Positions 1 through 3,109 of a stretch of 5,363 bases of DNA are shown here, piece after piece. The translations under genes and the position numbers were made by a program. Position 1 is the first letter of the stretch. Each line of letters starts with the position of its first letter. The notes below the pieces were generated by a model. The model saw nothing but the letters and a program-made list of their open reading frames with translations. It was not told where the DNA came from and searched no databases. Source of the stretch: an uncultured Clostridia bacterium (GTDB lineage: Bacteria; Bacillota; Clostridia; Oscillospirales; CAG-272). The stretch is taken from the NCBI GenBank assembly GCA_937894775.1, contig CALAXC010000354.1:1-5363 (forward strand). Direction: 5' to 3'.

Positions 1-1
1 A

Positions 2-22
2 GTTATCAATTTGTTATCAATT
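2..22. repeat. Tandem direct repeat GTTATCAATT
   Basis: GTTATCAATT occurs at 2-11 and again at 13-22 (AATTGATAAC on the minus strand), starting 11 bp apart, so both copies lie on nearly the same face of the helix. They lie just downstream of the relaxase stop, at the window edge, so more copies may exist outside. Iteron-like binding sites, an operator of the next gene or chance are all possible. Confidence 0.5.
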
Positions 23-26
23 GCTT

Positions 27-1766
27 TTACCACGACAGCGTATACCTCTGCGCATTCTTCTTGGCTTGCGTTTCACGCTTCTGCTTCTTATCTATGCCGT
101 CGAATACGGGACTTGAATAATAGTCCTCGGCACGCTCGTCAATAATGTTTGAGGCATAATACAGAAGGTCGCAAAGCCCTATTACGATTTGAGCATTCAG
201 TTGATCGTTGATCGCCCTTATCGCTTTCTTTGCAGGCTCATATCCTTCGTCTGCCGCACTGTTCAAGTGCGACTTCCCTCTCTCCCAATCGCCAAGCGTG
301 TAGCAATAAAGAAGCCCCAAGCGAGTCCTCACCCATAGATCTCCCTTCGCGGCTTTTTCAAAATATTCAAGCGCTTGCTTCGTTTGTCCGCTCTCATAAT
401 AAAGTCTTCCTATTTCATACTCCGCTTGATTACAGCCATGCTCTGCCGCGCGCAAAAGATAGGAGAGCTTCAAGTTTGGCACATTTTCATCTGCAATTAA
501 AGCATATTCGTACTCGGCATATCCGAAGTTTTCATCTACCGCCATACGAAGATATTTCATTTTATCGCTTGGCGTTTCCTTGAATTTTCCGTCACGGTAA
601 CCTTTATAAATGAGGTACATGGCGAGTACGCTTCCATCGTCGGCGGCGCTCTTTAACCAATAAAGAGCCTCGTCCACATCATCGGTCTTGTCGTAATAAT
701 ATCTGCCGACACGATACTTTGCTACTTGATCTCCCCGATTGGCAAGGATTTCGAGATAGCCAACGTCGTCTTCCTTATCACGCAAATACTCATAATCGTA
801 AAACACTTCTTGCCATGGTTGCTTTTGCGGTATTTTCAAACCTGCCGCTACGCTTATGACTTGATTGCGTATCGATTTGAATTCTTTGTTTTCTTCCAGC
901 GGAATTTTCGCAGGTATCTCGTCGGTATAGGTAAGACAGCTCTCGCACTTAAGCTGATACCACGCCTCATACGCATCGGCTATATCCTTATCGCTTGCTA
1001 TCATTTTTACGATACCGTCCACCAGCTCTTTCGTTTTCTTATCAAGATATCCGTACACCTTTTTACCTTTATGAGAATATATTTTTTCGCAAAGCTCCGA
1101 GAACCTTTCATAGAACTCGGGAGAGATATCCGCAGAAGATGATTTCAACTTTTCCGATAACTCAGACAGCTTCAGACGGAAGCTTTCCTTTAATTCATCA
1201 CGGACGTCGGTTTGCTCCTTGTAGATAGACATCAAGTCCTGACGGAATATATCTCCCGCCACAGCGTGCTTGATGTTGTGGATACCTACCGTTGAAAGAT
1301 ACGGCTCCTTTGCATCCTTCGACCACACGAGCATATGAACGTGCGGATGCGTCTTTGCGTTGTGGTACGCCGCATACCAACAAAGATTCTCGGGAGCAAT
1401 ATGCATTTCTTTTGCAATATCATTACGCCGTGAGCGCAGAAGGTTCATCCATTCTTCTGCCGTATTGTATCCAAGCCGTTCGGCATCCTCTCGCTTAAGT
1501 GAGAAGATAAGCCCCCACACGTTTCCGTTATGCGCGTCTATTTCATCGCCGACCTTTGCAAGATCAATGCTTACACCCTCGTCAGAGAACAGACCGTTTG
1601 ATCCTTTTCTTTCTCCGATATAATTTACCATACCGCTTCGCAACAGCTCCACGCCGTCGCGGGTTGCTATATATTTCAGATATCCGCCCCTGCCTTGACC
1701 GCTTTTATTTTTATGACCGAATTTATAATACGGTGCTTTGAAAATAAGTCTTGCTATATCAATCAC
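27..1766 (-). CDS. MOBP-type (MobP3/MobL-like) relaxase with C-terminal Sel1-like repeats
   Basis: Conjugative relaxase that would nick the transferred strand at oriT and stay bound to its 5' end through a tyrosine. The relaxase domain covers about residues 1-310 (numbered from GTG at 1766). Near the N-terminus, YYKFGHKNKSG and GGYLKYIATRDG hold the candidate catalytic tyrosines. GLFSDEG and NVWGLIFSLKREDAERLGY are segments I recognise from Clostridia MobP3-type relaxases. Residues 134-147 (YHNAKTHPHVHMLV) supply the metal-binding histidines (H135, H140, H142, H144). Residues about 340-520 form Sel1/TPR-like repeats, visible as recurring A-x-Y-x-x-G-x-x-Y-Y and A-L-x-Y-x-x-x-A-A patterns. The tail is basic (KKQKRE, KKNAQRY). 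The gene follows the RHH gene directly, overlapping its stop by 8 bases if GTG is the start, or leaving a 1-base gap if the better-placed ATA at 1757 is used. It ends at a TAA with no terminator in the remaining 26 bases. Confidence 0.92.
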   Translation of the reverse strand: MIDIARLIFKAPYYKFGHKNKSGQGRGGYLKYIATRDGVELLRSGMVNYIGERKGSNGLFSDEGVSIDLAKVGDEIDAHNGNVWGLIFSLKREDAERLGYNTAEEWMNLLRSRRNDIAKEMHIAPENLCWYAAYHNAKTHPHVHMLVWSKDAKEPYLSTVGIHNIKHAVAGDIFRQDLMSIYKEQTDVRDELKESFRLKLSELSEKLKSSSADISPEFYERFSELCEKIYSHKGKKVYGYLDKKTKELVDGIVKMIASDKDIADAYEAWYQLKCESCLTYTDEIPAKIPLEENKEFKSIRNQVISVAAGLKIPQKQPWQEVFYDYEYLRDKEDDVGYLEILANRGDQVAKYRVGRYYYDKTDDVDEALYWLKSAADDGSVLAMYLIYKGYRDGKFKETPSDKMKYLRMAVDENFGYAEYEYALIADENVPNLKLSYLLRAAEHGCNQAEYEIGRLYYESGQTKQALEYFEKAAKGDLWVRTRLGLLYCYTLGDWERGKSHLNSAADEGYEPAKKAIRAINDQLNAQIVIGLCDLLYYASNIIDERAEDYYSSPVFDGIDKKQKRETQAKKNAQRYTLSW

Positions 1767-2172
1767 CTCCTACTATCTTGTCTGCGCGAAGCGTTCCGTT
1801 AGTTTCTCTGACCTCGCGAACGGAATATATCCTCTGCTCTGCAATAGCATTAGAATTAAAATCATACGTCTGTGCCACGACGTGAGCAAGCAGATTTTGA
1901 TCTACCGCAAGCTTGAAAAGCAGACGGGCAAGTCTGTCCTCGCTGTCACGAATCTTTGACGATATTACCGATTCGAGCGCGGGAGTGAGGAACTTCACCG
2001 AGTTCTTTTGATGAAGATACTCTATATAGAAGTCCACGGCATCGCGGATAAAATCGTTCCGCGACGCAAGTCCTAATGCGTTATAAAGCCTGTCGCAATC
2101 ATCCCATTGATCGACGCGAAGCCTGACGCCTTTGGACGGCATTGCGTCATTATTTTGTTTGTTGCCTGTCAT
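1759..2172 (-). CDS. Ribbon-helix-helix relaxosome accessory protein (MobC/TraJ-like role)
   Basis: A 137-residue small DNA-binding protein, probably the relaxosome accessory factor that recognises oriT and recruits or regulates the relaxase. Residues about 15-55 fit a ribbon-helix-helix fold: a short strand (GVRLRVD), helix A (WDDCDRLYNALG), a turn (LASRN) and helix B (DFIRDAVDFYIEYL). The rest, residues 60-137, is helical and unrecognised; it may serve dimerisation or relaxase contact. ATG at 2172 is chosen because GGAGG lies eight bases upstream. A longer reading from TTG at 2187 would place the ribosome site inside the gene. The 3' end (GTAGGAGGTGAT, then TGA) supplies the ribosome site of the relaxase, so the two genes form one translationally coupled operon. 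Its position between oriT and relaxase matches accessory genes of MOBP systems. It could also repress its own operon. Confidence 0.82.
   Translation of the reverse strand: MTGNKQNNDAMPSKGVRLRVDQWDDCDRLYNALGLASRNDFIRDAVDFYIEYLHQKNSVKFLTPALESVISSKIRDSEDRLARLLFKLAVDQNLLAHVVAQTYDFNSNAIAEQRIYSVREVRETNGTLRADKIVGGD
1766..1771 (-). promoter_or_regulatory. Ribosome binding site of the relaxase, pointing to an unusual start
   Basis: AGGAGG on the minus strand lies inside the last codons of the RHH gene. Its last G is the first base of the GTG at 1766, so it cannot serve that GTG. It lies eight bases before an in-frame ATA (1757-1755), the same spacing as for the RHH gene. ATG there would need one base change. 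Confidence 0.6.
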
Positions 2173-2262
2173 TTTGTTTACCTCCAAATTTTCTTTAATT
2201 TTTCGCAGTCTCCTGCCTTGAGACCCGCAAAAGTCGGTATATTTCCTTCAACTGCCGATATC

Positions 2263-2302
2263 CGAGACTCAAATATTTGCAAATCAACCAGCTACGAGAC
2301 TC
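2263..2302. repeat. Spaced CGAGACTC repeats, candidate relaxosome protein sites
   Basis: CGAGACTC occurs at 2263-2270 and 2295-2302, starting 32 bp apart, close to three helical turns. Each contains the symmetric core GAG-A-CTC, a size that would suit a dimeric ribbon-helix-helix protein. Single GAGAC copies also occur at 2220 and 2361 (the latter in the oriT hairpin loop), and the inverse GTCTC at 2208. Confidence 0.45.
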
Positions 2303-2336
2303 GCGTTTTGCTTTTAATTTCCTTCCGCTCGGCGTT

Positions 2337-2386
2337 GCCGTGCGGTGTGAATGCCGTGATGAGACACGGCTTTATCCTGCTCCAAA
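2337..2386 (+). other. Probable origin of transfer (oriT) with IncP/MOBP-type nic site
   Basis: On the plus strand GCCGTG (2353-2358), a six-base loop and CACGGC (2365-2370) form a hairpin. It is followed by TT and TATCCTGC (2373-2380), which matches the YATCCTG/Y nic core of IncP (RK2-like) and other MOBP origins. There too, the nic site lies a few bases beyond an inverted repeat. The predicted nick is between G2379 and C2380. A second copy of GCCGTG at 2337-2342 could form an alternative stem. The site lies in the only long intergenic region, next to the RHH and MOBP-type relaxase genes. Caution: TATCCTGC also occurs on the plus strand at 4469 and 4980 inside the polymerase-like gene, without a hairpin, so the octamer alone is not decisive. 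Confidence 0.62.
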
Positions 2387-2394
2387 ATAATCTC

Positions 2395-2406
2395 ACGGAT
2401 ATCCGT
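2395..2406. repeat. Perfect 12-bp palindrome downstream of the excisionase-like gene
   Basis: ACGGATATCCGT is its own inverse complement and lies five bases beyond the stop codon of the excisionase-like gene, at the edge of the proposed oriT. It has no T run close enough to be a convincing terminator. It could be a protein-binding site, but its function is not known. Confidence 0.5.
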
Positions 2407-2410
2407 TCTC

Positions 2411-2614
2411 CTATTCCCGAAAATTGGACTCAGCCCATGCAATGAATCTTTCCTTCGGCACAACTAATCTTGCGCCTATCCTCATCGAGGGAAAGCCTTT
2501 TTCGTGCATCAGCTCGTACGCACTTGCCCTTGATACACCAAGCACCTTTGCCAATATTTCCGCATTAAGATAAAGCGGAATCTCGTCATAGCTTTTATAA
2601 ACTGACTGTTTCAT
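2411..2614 (-). CDS. Excisionase-like small HTH (HTH_17/MerR-like) protein
   Basis: A 67-residue DNA-binding protein of the excisionase/HTH_17 class, the size typical of Xis-like proteins. Residues about 16-62 hold the winged helix: LNAEILAKVLGVSRASAYELM is the helix-turn-helix, and GFPSMRIGARLVVPKERFIAW forms the wing and final helix. ATG at 2614 is chosen because AGGAG lies seven bases upstream. An in-frame ATG at 2647 would add 11 mostly basic residues and lacks a good ribosome site. It overlaps the 3' end of the upstream HTH gene by 20 bases, so the two are probably co-transcribed and coupled. Proteins of this type either bend attachment-site DNA during excision or regulate element genes. 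No integrase is in this window, so the excision role is inferred. Confidence 0.85.
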   Translation of the reverse strand: MKQSVYKSYDEIPLYLNAEILAKVLGVSRASAYELMHEKGFPSMRIGARLVVPKERFIAWAESNFRE

Positions 2615-3035
2615 TTTTCTTCTCCTTTGCTTTGTCGTATTTTTCAAGCTTCTCTTTTACCGAAAGCTTTGCGCCTTGCGTCTGTAGCATTTTTTGAAAA
2701 TAAGCTTCCTCGATTGGGCCTATCGGCATAAGAGTATACTGAAGACTTCCGTTGCGGATCCGTCCGTCTCGGGTTATGACAGTCGTGTATTCGCTTGTGA
2801 TCATTCCCTTTTTGCACAAGCCGTTCACGTACTTTTTGACCGTGTTTTTGCTCATGCCGACCGCCTCGCCGATAGTTGAATAGCTTGGATGGCACTTAAA
2901 GGTTTTCCTGTCCTCGCAGTACATAAGGTAAGCGTAGACAAGTATCTCGCCCGAGCTAAGCCCGAGACGGAAGATCGAATTCGGCATCGGGAAAAATTTT
3001 CCCGATGCATCTTTTTTGTTTTGATTCAAATACAA
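2595..3035 (-). CDS. Helix-turn-helix (HTH_36-type) DNA-binding protein
   Basis: A 146-residue protein that probably binds DNA as a regulator or replication-initiator-like factor of the element. Residues 12-24 (GKFFPMPNSIFRL) followed by SSGEILVYAYLMYCEDRKTF resemble the N-terminal winged-helix region of HTH_36 and RepA_N-type proteins. The helix-turn-helix covers about residues 48-79 (HPSYSTIGEAVGMSKNTVKKYV, then a KKGMI turn into the wing). The tail from about residue 120 is lysine/glutamate rich and probably helical. The start is taken as TTG at 3035 because AGGAG sits seven bases upstream. The frame also runs up to a GTG at 3089, but that codon lies inside the terminator hairpin and has no ribosome site. 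The end overlaps the next gene by 20 bases, which suggests translational coupling. The DNA-binding class is well supported; the precise role is unknown. Confidence 0.82.
   Translation of the reverse strand: MYLNQNKKDASGKFFPMPNSIFRLGLSSGEILVYAYLMYCEDRKTFKCHPSYSTIGEAVGMSKNTVKKYVNGLCKKGMITSEYTTVITRDGRIRNGSLQYTLMPIGPIEEAYFQKMLQTQGAKLSVKEKLEKYDKAKEKKNETVSL
2984..3008. repeat. 12-bp-arm palindrome at the start of the HTH gene
   Basis: The arms GCATCGGGAAAA and TTTTCCCGATGC are perfect inverse complements separated by one base. They lie at nucleotides 28-52 of the HTH_36-type gene. As RNA the stable part is an eight-pair GC-rich stem with an A/T loop. On the plus strand the hairpin is followed within two bases by CTTTTTTGTTTT, so it looks like a terminator for plus-strand (antisense) transcripts. 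On the minus strand there is no U tract. It could also be a dimeric operator for autoregulation. The codons for DASGKFFPM run through it, so part of the symmetry may come from protein sequence. Confidence 0.6.
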
Positions 3036-3042
3036 TACCCTT

Positions 3043-3047
3043 CTCCT
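3043..3047 (-). promoter_or_regulatory. Ribosome binding site fixing a TTG start
   Basis: AGGAG on the minus strand (within AAAGGAGAAGGG) lies seven bases before TTG at 3035. There is no in-frame ATG until codon 17 (2987), which would cut into the conserved FFPMPN segment. The TTG is therefore the most likely start. Confidence 0.75.
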
Positions 3048-3059
3048 TTCATTTGAAAT

Positions 3060-3091
3060 AAAAAAGAGTGCCGAGATTTCTCTCGACACTC
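3060..3091 (-). terminator. Rho-independent terminator after the polymerase-like gene
   Basis: Read on the minus strand, GAGTGTCGAGA pairs with TCTCGGCACTC (11 pairs, one of them G-U) around a four-base GAAA loop. Six Ts follow, then A and three more Ts. This is a textbook intrinsic terminator oriented for the gene ending at 3110. It lies only about 10 bases upstream of the ribosome site of the next gene, so it may also act as an attenuator for the genes below. Confidence 0.9.
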
Positions 3092-3109
3092 AAAGTGTTT
3101 TAGCGGAAA

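Larger units (their letters stand above)
2173..2410. other. Intergenic region between the HTH and mobilization operons
   Basis: This stretch of about 240 bases holds no convincing gene. From right to left it contains the ACGGATATCCGT palindrome, the proposed nic site and hairpin, two CGAGACTC repeats 32 bp apart, the overlapping palindromes CAAATATTTG and ATTTGCAAAT (2270-2284), and the ribosome site of the RHH gene (2181-2185). A minus-strand promoter for the mobilization operon should lie here, but no well-spaced -35/-10 pair could be picked with confidence. TATACC near 2237-2242 is a weak -10 candidate with a poor -35. Confidence 0.6.

Noticed and set aside
2107..2445. A 112-codon plus-strand open frame across the intergenic region
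   Set aside because: It overlaps the RHH start, the oriT features and the end of the excisionase-like gene, shows no family resemblance and has no clear ribosome site.
2615..2647. An 11-residue longer start of the excisionase-like protein (ATG at 2647)
   Set aside because: The AGGAG before 2614 fits the shorter start, and the extra residues merely translate the ribosome-site region.
3036..3089. An 18-residue N-terminal extension of the HTH_36-type protein from GTG at 3089
   Set aside because: The GTG lies inside the terminator stem, has no ribosome site, and the extension would include the real ribosome site of the gene.
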